In this document: positions 35,889 through 44,340 of the stretch, piece after piece
Layout of the letters: every line of letters begins with the position of its first letter
How positions within the stretch are numbered: the first letter of the stretch is position 1
Assembly (NCBI RefSeq): GCF_016735695.1
Contig: NZ_JAERQD010000011.1
Span: 82,333 to 146,332, forward strand
Source: Microvirga zambiensis WSM3693
GTDB lineage: Bacteria > Pseudomonadota > Alphaproteobacteria > Rhizobiales > Beijerinckiaceae
Reading direction: 5' to 3'
DNA length: 64,000 nt
The notes under the pieces: generated by a model
Database searches by the model: none
Told to the model about the DNA's origin: nothing
The model's input: the letters and a program-made list of their open reading frames with translations, nothing else
Position numbers and translations under genes: made by a program

Positions 35889-36221
35889 TTAGCCCTCGTC
35901 GCGGGTGCTGGACGCTCGGGCGAGACGGGAGAAGGTGTCGCAGATCAGATCGACGGTATAGACCGTCTCGCCATTCTTTTCAAAGCTGCCCTGACGGATG
36001 CGGCCCTCGGCCTGGACCAGATCGCCGGTCCCGACATGTTCTGCGATGTAACCCTGCGTCCGATCGCTGAAGATTGTTACGGTGTTGTAGTGCGGATCAT
36101 CCTTCCACTCGGTGCCATCCTTCACCTGGTAATTGGCGGCAATAGTGAGTTTCAGAGCCTTGCCGACGTGGGCACTGCGGACAACCTGACCGCGGACTTC
36201 GAACCTAGCGACGTTTCTCAT
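35889..36221 (-). CDS. ssb: single-stranded DNA-binding protein
   Basis: A 110-residue OB-fold protein: MRNVARFEVRGQVVRSA, LKLTIAANYQVKDGTEWKDD, YNTVTIFSDRTQGYIAEHV and GDLVQAEGRIRQGSFEKNG are the SSB strand order. It is short and lacks the acidic C-terminal DDDIPF tail of the chromosomal SSB, ending instead in SSTRDEG, as plasmid and phage SSBs often do. AGGAG seven bases before ATG 36221 fixes the start. It probably protects single-stranded DNA during conjugation or plasmid replication. Confidence 0.87.
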   Translation of the reverse strand: MRNVARFEVRGQVVRSAHVGKALKLTIAANYQVKDGTEWKDDPHYNTVTIFSDRTQGYIAEHVGTGDLVQAEGRIRQGSFEKNGETVYTVDLICDTFSRLARASSTRDEG

Positions 36222-36241
36222 AGTCTTTCTCCTAGTTGGGC

Positions 36242-36568
36242 TTAAGCACCGCAAGACGCCATTGCAGCATCTCGGATCTGACGGCACCTGCACGTGGATG
36301 CTTCGCTGCAATCGTGCCTTCGATCTTCGCGGAGAAAGGGTACACGGATCTCAGTGCAGTCTAGACGTGAGAGCAGCCCCCCGTCTAGAAACGACGGAGC
36401 ATCGATGAAGAACACCGACAACGATGTTCGTCGACGGTTGAAATGTAAGCCTGCCAGTTGCCGAAGATGCTGGGTCACCTGACCGGCGGCCGGTCCAGCC
36501 GCACGCTCTTTGTACTGTAGGATAACCATTGTCTGATCGTCATACGCTTCGCGGACATCTTCCATGCT
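36242..36568 (-). CDS. possible small hypothetical protein upstream of ssb
   Basis: A 108-residue frame from ATG 36568. The first half reads plausibly (DVREAYDDQTMVILQYKER, QVTQHLRQLAGLHFNRR), the second half less so (arginine/cysteine-rich at the end). No family recognised, no strong ribosome site. It lies 20 bases before the ssb start and could share its transcript. Confidence 0.35.
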   Translation of the reverse strand, partial: SMEDVREAYDDQTMVILQYKERAAGPAAGQVTQHLRQLAGLHFNRRRTSLSVFFIDAPSFLDGGLLSRLDCTEIRVPFLREDRRHDCSEASTCRCRQIRDAAMASCGA

Positions 36569-36696
36569 TAGAGCTCGAACTAGACGCATAAGGGAAATTA
36601 CGAAAGTCCGAGGTGACCACGTTCAACAGCTTAATTGTGAATTTCACCCATCGCTCTCAAATCGAGCTGAGACAGGTCACTTGGCAAGTGAAAAGC

Positions 36697-37224
36697 TTAA
36701 GCTGGAGTTCGCTGTTTGCGTCGGAGCTTGCCAGTGCTGCGGCTTGGGTCTTGACCGCGCGGCTCGGCCTTTGACTTTGAGGCGGACGAACCATGAGGAT
36801 CGTGGCGAGGCAGATTGCGCTCTCCGGAAACCTCGAAGGGCGGAAGCGGCGTTCCAGCGGCTAGGATCCCTTTCACAGCTTCTCCGAGAAGATCATCCGG
36901 CAATGCTGGATGATACTCCCACGCACGGCCTCGGCCGTGGCTTGCGGTCACGAGCCTGCGCTTAATCAAGCCAAGGCTCTCAAGACGCTCCGCAATCCTG
37001 ATGATCGCCGTTGAGGTCATCTTCGTGAGTGTTTTCAAGCGCGCGGTGGTGATCGGATCTCGCGAATCTGAGTACTCGTAAATTATCCACAGGATTCCAA
37101 GGTGCTGCACGGCCATGGCCCCAGACTCTTGCTCAAGAAGGTCTGCCAATACAATCCGAATGATGGCCCTCCGAACGAACGATAGGGATTCGCCCTGAAA
37201 TTGTAATTTTGGCCCTTGCCCCAC
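36697..37224 (-). CDS. winged-helix (MarR-like) regulator
   Basis: A 175-residue protein with a MarR-type winged helix: LGILWIIYEYSDSRDPITTA, RLKTLTKMTSTAIIRIAERLE (recognition helix) and SLGLIKRRLVTASHGRGRAWE (wing). The C-terminal 50 residues are basic and disordered. GTG 37224 follows AGGGGG. It probably controls plasmid or transfer functions, or itself. It resembles, at the fold level, the regulator at 42060. Confidence 0.7.
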   Translation of the reverse strand: MGQGPKLQFQGESLSFVRRAIIRIVLADLLEQESGAMAVQHLGILWIIYEYSDSRDPITTARLKTLTKMTSTAIIRIAERLESLGLIKRRLVTASHGRGRAWEYHPALPDDLLGEAVKGILAAGTPLPPFEVSGERNLPRHDPHGSSASKSKAEPRGQDPSRSTGKLRRKQRTPA

Positions 37225-37409
37225 CTTTTATTTCCCCCTAGAGCGACGTTCAGGTTTATTAACGGTTCACGTCGATACGAATCCATGCGCGCTCTACATG
37301 AGTTGAGCGCGGGAGTAGTAGCGCATTGATTTCCCCCTGTCTTCAGGGGCGAATGCCTGTCGTCCTGAAAACCAAAGCCTTTCACAGTTCAATCGTTCTC
37401 AGGCGACGC

Positions 37410-37742
37410 ATGATCATGAATACTAAGGCAGAGCGCCTCCCGGCACAGCGCCCGGATTCCATCAGTGTAATGAACTCCCTCGGCATCGAGGCCGAGCTCG
37501 CCAAAGCCACAAATGCCGGGATGGCCCTGTCAGTCGGTGATCCCGATACGCAAGCTGTCTTCTGCCGGCTGCTTTGGGCGCTTGGTAGTAGCGCTCCCTT
37601 CCAGCAGGTTGAGGAGATTGCAGATGAGTGGCGTCAGAAAGTGGAAGGCAGCCTTGCAGTTACCGACTCGGCTGGCTTGCACGGCATAATCACTGACATT
37701 CTCGTCGGAATGCAGGCCTACGTTCCAGCGCGTCAGCACTGA
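37410..37742 (+). CDS. hypothetical protein upstream of the adhesin
   Basis: About 110 residues from ATG 37410 (a second ATG is two codons on). Soluble and helical: SLGIEAELAKATNAGMALSV, FCRLLWALGSSAPFQQVEEI, LHGIITDILVGMQAYV. No domain recognised. The frame runs further upstream, but without a ribosome site. It ends 154 bases before the trimeric autotransporter gene and on the same strand. Confidence 0.5.
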   Translation: MIMNTKAERLPAQRPDSISVMNSLGIEAELAKATNAGMALSVGDPDTQAVFCRLLWALGSSAPFQQVEEIADEWRQKVEGSLAVTDSAGLHGIITDILVGMQAYVPARQH

Positions 37743-37895
37743 CGGTTTAGCAGCCTGCATTTTCCTTGCAGATTGCGCGTTACGTAAAGCTATGCCCGCA
37801 TAGCTCCCCCCAAGTGACCCTTTCCTCATGGCGGTCTAGTCTCTATGTCCCTTCACTTTCCTCCCCGCTCCAGCGCGGCGCTTTCGGCGTCTGCG

Positions 37896-39719
37896 ATGAA
37901 GTCGTTTTACATTCGCGCGCGAACTGCGGCTGTTGGCCTCGCCGCGCTCGGTCTCGTAGCCCCGAATGCGGCCTACGCTGCTCCGACTGTTACTGGCACG
38001 CAAGGCTGCGTGATCAAGCCGGGCGCAACGACATACACTCCAGCGAGCGGTGGAACGTCCGGCGAGGATGCAGGCAACACAACAAACGCGCCGATTGGCT
38101 GTGCTGGCGCCCAAGGTTCGAGCCTGACTACTCAGGGCAACTTCGCAGATACGAACTCTGTGAATAATGCAATTACCAACCTGCAGAACCAGATTAACAA
38201 TATCAATGGCCAAATGAACGAGGATACGCCCGTTGTATCGGACGGTTCTACCATCCAAGGCAATGGCACAGCTGGATCTCCTCTTAGGCTCAATCCTGCG
38301 ATCACCAACCAGATCAACAATCATGAGGTCCGATTAGGGGGCGTCGAGGCGGTGAACAACGCCCAAACTACTCGACTCGATAATGTTGAGGCGAGGAACG
38401 CCACGCAAGACACTCGGCTGACCAATACCGAGACGAAAAACACGGCTCAAGACACCCGGCTTGATGCCGTCGAGCAGAGAAACGTCATTCAAGACGACCG
38501 CATTGATGCGATCGAGTCCGTCAATGGCACTCAGAACCAGACTCTAGCGAACCACGAGACTAGAATTGGCGGCCTCGAGACAACCGTTGCCTCACACGGC
38601 ACGCGGTTGGATGCGGCTGAAACTGTGCTTGCGGACCATTCTTCGCAACTCTCAAATCACACTTCGCAGCTTACTGATCATGCAACACAATTGGCAGATC
38701 ACGGTTCCCGCCTAGGGACAGTTGAGACGAAGGTTGCCGGTCTGACCGTGACTGTCGATCAGCACTCGACGTGGATCAACAATGTGAATGCCGGTAAGGG
38801 CATTACGAACTTCCGCACCAACAGCAACGGCCCGGATGCGCAAGCGACCGGCGACAAGACCGTTTCAGTGGGGGCGGGATCGGTGGCCTCGCATACTAAT
38901 TCGGTTGCTCTCGGTGACGGCTCCACAACGGATCGAGAGAACTCCGTTTCTGTCGGTACGGCTGGCGGCGAGCGGCAGATTACCAATGTGGCGGCTGGCA
39001 CAGAGAACACGGACGCGGCGAACGTGGCCCAACTGCGCGCCTTGGCGGCCGCTCTCGGTGGCGGTGCTGCGGTCGGGGCAGGCAGCAACGGCCAGACGAT
39101 CAACGGGCGTTCTTCTGGCGCGGCGGAAGGAGGCTCGGCGTCGGATGGCGGCGCTGTCTTAATGCCAACCTATAAGGTTCAAGATCGTGAGTACCGGAAC
39201 GTCGGCGGGGCAATTGCCGCCCTCGACGACAGCACAATTAAGTACAACCGCAATGAAGATGGCTCGAAGAGCAATCGGATCACTTTGAGCGGCGGCGACA
39301 AGCGCAAGCCGGTCCAGATCAGCAATGTGGCGGACGGCGTGAAGGACTTCGACGCCGTGAATGTGGGCCAACTCAAGGCCGCTGCCGGGGGAGGGAAGAC
39401 CTACACCGATACCCGTATCGACGTCATGAAAGAGTATGTCGATCGCCGCTTTAGCGCGCTCTCCGGCGAGATCGGAGAGGTCCGCAAAGAGGCTAGGGCG
39501 GCGGCGGCTGTCGGCCTTGCAACGGCCTCCCTCCGGTACGATCCGCGTCCCGGCAAGGTGAGTTTTGCTGGCGGCGCTGGTCATTGGCGCGGCTCAACCG
39601 GCATGGCGATGGGTGTTGGCTGGAACAGCGAAGACGGTGTTGCTCGCTACAATATCTCTGCAAGCACGGCTGACGGCGGATGGGGCGTGGCGGGCGGAAT
39701 GTCCTTCACTCTGAACTAA
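37896..39719 (+). CDS. YadA-like trimeric autotransporter adhesin
   Basis: A 607-residue surface adhesin (type V secretion). A signal peptide (FYIRARTAAVGLAALGLVAPNAAYA) is followed by a stalk of 14-residue coiled-coil repeats (RLDNVEARNATQDT, RLTNTETKNTAQDT, RLDAVEQRNVIQDD) and then seven-residue QLxxH repeats. The YadA head signature (GDKTVSVGAGSVASHTNSVA, NVAAGTENTDAANVAQL) occurs near 330-390, and a second VADGVKDFDAVNVGQLK neck near 490. The last 70 residues form the outer-membrane anchor (FAGGAGHWRGSTGMAMGVGW and final GGMSFTLN). It should trimerise and bind host or surface ligands. It precedes an IalB-like gene by 10 bases. Confidence 0.9.
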   Translation: MKSFYIRARTAAVGLAALGLVAPNAAYAAPTVTGTQGCVIKPGATTYTPASGGTSGEDAGNTTNAPIGCAGAQGSSLTTQGNFADTNSVNNAITNLQNQINNINGQMNEDTPVVSDGSTIQGNGTAGSPLRLNPAITNQINNHEVRLGGVEAVNNAQTTRLDNVEARNATQDTRLTNTETKNTAQDTRLDAVEQRNVIQDDRIDAIESVNGTQNQTLANHETRIGGLETTVASHGTRLDAAETVLADHSSQLSNHTSQLTDHATQLADHGSRLGTVETKVAGLTVTVDQHSTWINNVNAGKGITNFRTNSNGPDAQATGDKTVSVGAGSVASHTNSVALGDGSTTDRENSVSVGTAGGERQITNVAAGTENTDAANVAQLRALAAALGGGAAVGAGSNGQTINGRSSGAAEGGSASDGGAVLMPTYKVQDREYRNVGGAIAALDDSTIKYNRNEDGSKSNRITLSGGDKRKPVQISNVADGVKDFDAVNVGQLKAAAGGGKTYTDTRIDVMKEYVDRRFSALSGEIGEVRKEARAAAAVGLATASLRYDPRPGKVSFAGGAGHWRGSTGMAMGVGWNSEDGVARYNISASTADGGWGVAGGMSFTLN

Positions 39720-39729
39720 GGGGCTGACT

Positions 39730-40575
39730 ATGAAAGACAACTCAACAATCAAGTTTGCCGGGCTCCTGGCGGTTGCTGCCGTTGGCTCCCTTGCCCTGCT
39801 CCGATCGGCGGCAATGGCTCAACAGCCGCTCGTTCCTCCGGTTGCGCCAAAGACGGAAGCACCCCCGGCGCAAACGCCTGCTTCGGTCCAGCCTGCTCCA
39901 ACACAAGCGGCGGCTCCTGCTCCTCAAGCCGCCGCGCCTGCAATGGCGCGGCTGGCACTGACGAGCGTCGTCGTTCCCGGTGAACCGGTGAGTGATGGCG
40001 ATTATGTCTCCTCGTCGCGCTACTACGGCGATTGGCGGCTGGCTTGTGATGAAATCGAGTCCCGCAATCGCCGCGTCTGCCGGTTGGAACAGGAACTTAG
40101 GCTTGGGGGCAGGTGGGCTCTGACTTGGAAGCTAGTCGAGTCCTCGCAAAAGAAGCCGTTCTTCCTTGTTTCCTTCCCGGCTGCAGCAAATCCGGCAAGC
40201 AAAGTCCAACTGGTGATCGGCGGCTTCATCCGTGAGTTCGGCAAGGATGAGTGGGCCTGCTCAGGCGCAACTTGTGAACTTTACATCCCTGCCGACACGA
40301 CTGCGCAACAGTTGATCCTGGGTGCCAACAACATACGGTTCCGTTACACCCTCGGTACCGAAACAATCGATCTTGCGGCGTCCATGAAGGGCTTCATGAC
40401 CGCACTTGATACGCTGGTGGATGAGCCCTCAGCCATTCAACCCGCTTCAACGCCTGCGGTGGCAAAGCCGGTCAAGCCGGAGCGGAAGAAGGTAGTGAGC
40501 CGTCAATTTGAGACGATCCGGCGCACGAATGATCCCATGCCGGATGCTCTCAAAAAGATCTACGGGGTCAACTGA
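39730..40575 (+). CDS. invasion-associated locus B (IalB) family protein
   Basis: A 281-residue exported protein. A signal-like span (GLLAVAAVGSLALLRSAAMA) is followed by a proline/alanine-rich stretch. Then the IalB-type domain: YYGDWRLACDEIESRNRRVC, LEQELRLGGRWALTWKLV, FFLVSFPAAANP, CSGATCELYIPA and the FMTALDTL end. IalB of Bartonella promotes entry into erythrocytes; many Rhizobiales carry the family without that role. It starts 10 bases after the adhesin stop, so the two genes form an operon. The palindrome at 40582-40603 follows. Confidence 0.8.
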   Translation: MKDNSTIKFAGLLAVAAVGSLALLRSAAMAQQPLVPPVAPKTEAPPAQTPASVQPAPTQAAAPAPQAAAPAMARLALTSVVVPGEPVSDGDYVSSSRYYGDWRLACDEIESRNRRVCRLEQELRLGGRWALTWKLVESSQKKPFFLVSFPAAANPASKVQLVIGGFIREFGKDEWACSGATCELYIPADTTAQQLILGANNIRFRYTLGTETIDLAASMKGFMTALDTLVDEPSAIQPASTPAVAKPVKPERKKVVSRQFETIRRTNDPMPDALKKIYGVN

Positions 40576-40581
40576 TCGGCA

Positions 40582-40603
40582 AGCGTTCTAGCATTAGAAC
40601 GCT
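40582..40603. repeat. 9-bp perfect hairpin between two genes
   Basis: AGCGTTCTA, four-base loop, TAGAACGCT. It lies seven bases after the IalB-like stop and 33 bases before the metalloprotease start. There is no T-run, so it is either an operator for the protease gene or a weak terminator. Confidence 0.6.
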
Positions 40604-40635
40604 ACTATCCTGGGCGAAAGACTGAAGGGCAAGAC

Positions 40636-41976
40636 GTGGCGACTCCGACAGGCAACACCGTTCCGATCACTTACTTTTATGATGACTACCCGCCGATTGG
40701 TAACGCTAAATCATTGCTCAGCGGAACAAAGTGGGGAGGGGACATTGGGAAAGGCGTTACGCTCACATGGAGCTTAGCCCGGCCTGGGATCTCGACATAC
40801 ACCTACGCAAAGCGCGATGTGCAAGCCTTCGATCAGGCGGAGGTTGCCGCGATCAGGAAGGCCCTTAAGAAGTGGTCGGACGTTGCGGCAATCAAATTTG
40901 CGCAGGTGACGGAAACGAGCAGCAAGGTTGGAGAGCTTCGATTTGTGGAAAGCACAAGCGTCGGAACTGCTGCGGCCTTCTTGCCCTCTGAGGCCCCGAG
41001 CGCCGGAGATGTTTGGGTTAATCCGAGCACCAGCATAGTGGGTGATCCGCACAACTTTGGTCCTAAGGCAATCATGCATGAAATTGGGCATGCGCTTGGG
41101 CTAAAGCACCCGTTCGGCTCTGGTGGTGGCGGAAAGAGTGCCATGAAGTACGATAGCCTGCTCTACTCTGCCATGGCCTACAACGCTGTGGGGGCAAACG
41201 ACAAGAACATCCCCGACTTCTACCCTGAAACACCAATGTATAACGATCTGGTGGCAATTCAGGCGCTCTACGGTCGCAACAAAAAGCACAATTCTGGCAA
41301 CAACACCTTTATCTTCGAGGAAGGCCACAAATACTGGCAGGCGATTGATGACGCTGGCGGCACCGACACCATCAAATACGTCGGAACATTGGGCGTTACT
41401 GTAGACCTGCGGGAAGGAAAGTTCAGTACCGTGAGCGCGCCGATTTCCTGGGCGATGGACAAGTACCTCAATGGCACGGTCACAATTGGTCCGAAGAGCA
41501 TCATCGAGAAAGCGATTGGCGGCGACGGAAATGATACGTTGATCGGCAACGATGCCAAGAACGCGCTGCAAGGTGGCCTCGGCAATGACAACCTGAACGG
41601 CGGCAAGGGCGATGACCGGCTTTATGGCAGCGCTGGCTCGGATGTTCTGACGGGCGGCTCGGGTAAGGATGCTTTCGTATTCGACACGGCTCCTGTGAGC
41701 GGTGAAGTAGACCGGGTTACGGATTTTAGCGTCAAGGATGACACGTTCTGGCTGAGCCGGTGGGCCTTCGGTTCCCTGTCCAGCAAGGGCACTCCGGCCA
41801 AGAGCTTCTTCAAGGTGGGATCTGCGGCCGCGGACGGAAACGATTTCATCATCTATAACAAGGGAACCGGCCTGCTGTCATATGACGCCGACGGCGCCGG
41901 GGCAGGGGAGGCGATTGCTTTTGCTCAACTCAAGTCGGGCTTGGCGCTCACCTACAAGGATTTCCTCGTGATCTGA
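40636..41976 (+). CDS. serralysin-like RTX metalloprotease (peptidase M10)
   Basis: A 446-residue secreted zinc protease. The catalytic motif is HEIGHALGLKHP (HExxHxxGxxH) near residue 144, with the methionine turn SAMAYN after it. The C-terminal third has calcium-binding RTX nonapeptides (GGDGNDTLIG, GGLGNDNLNG, GGKGDDRLYG) and ends in a beta-rich secretion domain. Serralysins leave by a type I secretion system, which is not in this window. GTG 40636 is the start; there is no signal peptide, as expected. A terminator follows at 41984. Confidence 0.92.
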   Translation: MATPTGNTVPITYFYDDYPPIGNAKSLLSGTKWGGDIGKGVTLTWSLARPGISTYTYAKRDVQAFDQAEVAAIRKALKKWSDVAAIKFAQVTETSSKVGELRFVESTSVGTAAAFLPSEAPSAGDVWVNPSTSIVGDPHNFGPKAIMHEIGHALGLKHPFGSGGGGKSAMKYDSLLYSAMAYNAVGANDKNIPDFYPETPMYNDLVAIQALYGRNKKHNSGNNTFIFEEGHKYWQAIDDAGGTDTIKYVGTLGVTVDLREGKFSTVSAPISWAMDKYLNGTVTIGPKSIIEKAIGGDGNDTLIGNDAKNALQGGLGNDNLNGGKGDDRLYGSAGSDVLTGGSGKDAFVFDTAPVSGEVDRVTDFSVKDDTFWLSRWAFGSLSSKGTPAKSFFKVGSAAADGNDFIIYNKGTGLLSYDADGAGAGEAIAFAQLKSGLALTYKDFLVI

Positions 41977-41983
41977 TACGGAA

Positions 41984-42022
41984 AAGGACCGGTCTGTGAC
42001 AACGGACCGGCCTTCTTCTTCT
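41984..42022 (+). terminator. rho-independent terminator after the metalloprotease
   Basis: AAGG-A-CCGGTC pairs with GACCGG-CCTT (one bulged A) and is followed by TTCTTCTTC. It separates the plus-strand adhesin-protease block from the convergent minus-strand operon ending at 42060. Confidence 0.7.
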
Positions 42023-42059
42023 CAGCCTATGTGCGGCTGCGGGGCCGTTAGGGGAAACC

Positions 42060-42686
42060 TTACCGGCCCGTCTTTATAAGGGCCTCAATTCCTTCTATCG
42101 GCTCGCCGGTCTCGGCAATGTGCGCCTCGTTGAACTGTTCAAGCGCATTGTCCGCAATCATCAGCAGTTTGGCCGACTTGGCTCCCCTATGGCCTGGGGC
42201 GTGCTTGCGGGTGATGATTCCGCGTTCCACGAGCTGCTTCGACAGGAGGTCCATCTGAGACCGGAACGCGCCAGTTAACTCGGCCATTTCGGTAGCGGTC
42301 GGTGTCAGTCCTCGGGCGTTCTGCGCGGCTACGATCTGCACGAAAGCTAATTGCCGAAGGCGGAACGCGCCGTTCTCGCCGGGGAACCGGCTCGCCAGGA
42401 TGGCTTGCAACAGGGCCTCGGCGGGAACCTCCAGGCTCGGGATGATCGGAGATCCGGCCAGTTCATCCTTGGCCTCATCCGCTCCCTTGCCGTCGATCAC
42501 CTCGACCGCGAAGTCTAACAACCGTCCGATCGTCACGGGAAGCCGCTCGTTGCGCATCTCCGCGATGGCAACCACGCGGTCATAGGTGGCTTCTCCGACG
42601 TAGGCCTTGGTCTCTCTCAAATTCGCGGGCAGGAGCGCCTTCTGAGCCTTGCGCCACTTCGCATGATATTTTGTCCGCGTGTTCAT
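42060..42686 (-). CDS. winged-helix regulator at the end of the T4SS auxiliary operon
   Basis: A 208-residue protein from ATG 42686, which overlaps the stop of the preceding gene (ATGA). The C-terminal half is a MarR-like winged helix (FRLRQLAFVQIVAAQNARGL, TPTATEMAELTGAFRSQMDL, LLSKQLVERGIITRKHAPG). The N-terminal half is helical and basic (RTKYHAKWRKAQKALLPANL). It probably regulates the transfer genes. The much longer upstream frame overlaps the nuclease-like gene and is not real. Confidence 0.72.
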   Translation of the reverse strand: MNTRTKYHAKWRKAQKALLPANLRETKAYVGEATYDRVVAIAEMRNERLPVTIGRLLDFAVEVIDGKGADEAKDELAGSPIIPSLEVPAEALLQAILASRFPGENGAFRLRQLAFVQIVAAQNARGLTPTATEMAELTGAFRSQMDLLSKQLVERGIITRKHAPGHRGAKSAKLLMIADNALEQFNEAHIAETGEPIEGIEALIKTGR

Positions 42687-43264
42687 CACTTCCGGGCCAC
42701 TGACTGAAAGAGCAAGGTATTCGGGTGGGGCAGGTCGGACGCGGCCCATAGTCCGCGCTTTGCCTGCTTGGCCGTCAACTCTGCCACGAGATAGGGCATG
42801 TAAACAGGCATTGCGTCGTTTGAGAATGAGGCAAATGCGAAACCCTGGGAAACCAGAATGGTCCCAAGGTCGAGGGTCTGTCCTCCGACTCGGGCCATGC
42901 AAACGACAATGATTGTCGCCGGCGCCCCGGCGATCTGCGCAACCGGGACACAGGAGGGGGAGGTGTCACGGATCACGGCGGCTAGGTAGGACAAGGACGC
43001 CTTGCCGCAATCGACGGTTCCCCCGGCCTGATTTGTGAATGTTGTCCCTCGGATGCAGGCCTGGACCCCGTAGAGGCGCATCCTCTGGCCGTTCTGCTGC
43101 CAGGTGTCGCCGGTCTCGAAGGTCACGCTTTCCTTGGGGATGCTGAAGGCCGGTTGTGCCTGGGCCGGAGCTTGCGCGACGGCCGGAGGAGGGGAGGCGA
43201 GGGCCAAAGCCCCGAGGAGCAACGCCGCGGGGGTATGGCCCCCGCGCGGGTGGGTTCTGGTCAT
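42686..43264 (-). CDS. exported SNase-fold protein lacking the catalytic motif
   Basis: A 192-residue protein with a signal peptide (AALLLGALALASPPPAVAQA) and a thermonuclease-like fold: WQQNGQRMRLYGVQACIRG stands where active enzymes have RLxGIDAPE, followed by CGKASLSYLAAVI, GTILVSQGFAF and AKQAKRGLWA. The catalytic acid and its neighbours are replaced, so nuclease activity is unlikely. Comparable proteins sit in VirB-type clusters and may be structural or peptidoglycan-associated (inference). Compare the intact enzyme at 20542. Translationally coupled to the regulator downstream. Confidence 0.75.
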   Translation of the reverse strand: MTRTHPRGGHTPAALLLGALALASPPPAVAQAPAQAQPAFSIPKESVTFETGDTWQQNGQRMRLYGVQACIRGTTFTNQAGGTVDCGKASLSYLAAVIRDTSPSCVPVAQIAGAPATIIVVCMARVGGQTLDLGTILVSQGFAFASFSNDAMPVYMPYLVAELTAKQAKRGLWAASDLPHPNTLLFQSVARK

Positions 43265-43294
43265 GATCTCTCTCCGTGCCGGTGATGGGGACGC

Positions 43295-43903
43295 CTAGCA
43301 GTCGTAGCCGTCATTGGTGTTGGTGATGCACGCCACACTAAAGCCGGAGCCCGAAATCAGGTACTTGCAAACACTAGTTCCCGCGCCGTCCTTGGTTCCG
43401 GCGGCGTCACAATTGAATCCGGCCTTCACGAAGTTATCCAGCTTGCCGCCCTTGGCGCATCCGAACTGACAGGATTTCAGGATTGAGGACTGCGTAAGGG
43501 TCGCACATTCACCCCGATAGCAGACCCGCTGTCCGACCGCCGAGGTCAGGCCGTTTCTTTGCGCGAGTCTCCATTGATCGTTCTGGTAGCTCATCCAGGC
43601 CGCGACCTGCGCCTTCGGGTCGTCCAAGAACTGGCCGGGTGTCCCGTCGTAATACCGGCTTAGTGTGTCGCTCGAACCGCCTACGCAGAACTGGAATGCA
43701 CCATAGCAGGTGGTGCCGTTGATCGTCTTGGACACTGAGCCGAAATTACCTTCGCTACCGCTCACGTTCGCCGCATAGTCTGCGCAATCGGCGGACATTC
43801 CAGTGTTCATAAGGCTGAGGGCGGTTTCCCCGGCCTGCGCCACACTGGCAGTCAGCAAGAGAAGAGACCCGACGAGCCGGATGAAAGGATGCCGGATGCT
43901 CAT
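43295..43903 (-). CDS. secreted lysozyme-like protein
   Basis: A 202-residue exported protein: signal FIRLVGSLLLLTASVAQA, then CADYAANVSGSEGNFGSVSK and TCYGAFQFC, which resemble the Glu-containing start and the G-A-x-Q-F strand of lysozyme/transglycosylase folds, then GQFLDDPKAQVAAWMSYQND. The C-terminal part has many cysteines (SCQFGCAKGG, NCDAAG, CKYLIS, CITNTNDGYDC). A cell-wall-opening role for the conjugation machine is likely but not proven. It overlaps the preceding gene by four bases. Confidence 0.62.
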   Translation of the reverse strand: MSIRHPFIRLVGSLLLLTASVAQAGETALSLMNTGMSADCADYAANVSGSEGNFGSVSKTINGTTCYGAFQFCVGGSSDTLSRYYDGTPGQFLDDPKAQVAAWMSYQNDQWRLAQRNGLTSAVGQRVCYRGECATLTQSSILKSCQFGCAKGGKLDNFVKAGFNCDAAGTKDGAGTSVCKYLISGSGFSVACITNTNDGYDC

Positions 43904-44337
43904 TCGGTCGGCCCAACCTTCTGCGTCTCAACTCCCTCGTAGGTATCAACAAAGAGCTTCGAGTAATCCATAGAGAGGGTAGCGGTGCCATTGCCACCGA
44001 GATACCCCCGCGACATGCGGGTAAGCTGGCCGTTCTTCTTGAGCGCGAGGATGTACGGGCAGTCGCTTTGCATGTTGCAACCGCCATTCTGAACGCTCAG
44101 GATCCATTCGCCCGAGGGCAGGGACATCCTAGCCGTCGATAGGTTTGGATATTCCTTGCGGATGCCCGAAGGTTCAAGCTCATCGTCGGGCCAGATCCCG
44201 TCAGGGTCCTTCGACACATTCTTATAGGTCAGGGCTGGTTTGAACTTGTAACCGGTCGGCGCGCTTTGCTGTGCGAACGTCGGGGGGGCACAAGCCACAG
44301 TAAGAGCCGCTATCAGGGTAAATTGTGAAAACCGCAT
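43900..44337 (-). CDS. exported hypothetical protein of the T4SS auxiliary operon
   Basis: A 145-residue protein with a signal peptide (FSQFTLIAALTVACAPPTFA). The mature part has one cysteine pair (GGCNMQSDCPYIL) and beta-rich sequence (SLPSGEWILSVQNGG, YILALKKNGQLTRMSRGYLG). No family recognised. Its stop overlaps the start of the lysozyme-like gene (ATGA), so it is co-translated with it. Confidence 0.6.
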   Translation of the reverse strand: MRFSQFTLIAALTVACAPPTFAQQSAPTGYKFKPALTYKNVSKDPDGIWPDDELEPSGIRKEYPNLSTARMSLPSGEWILSVQNGGCNMQSDCPYILALKKNGQLTRMSRGYLGGNGTATLSMDYSKLFVDTYEGVETQKVGPTE

Positions 44338-44340
44338 GGT

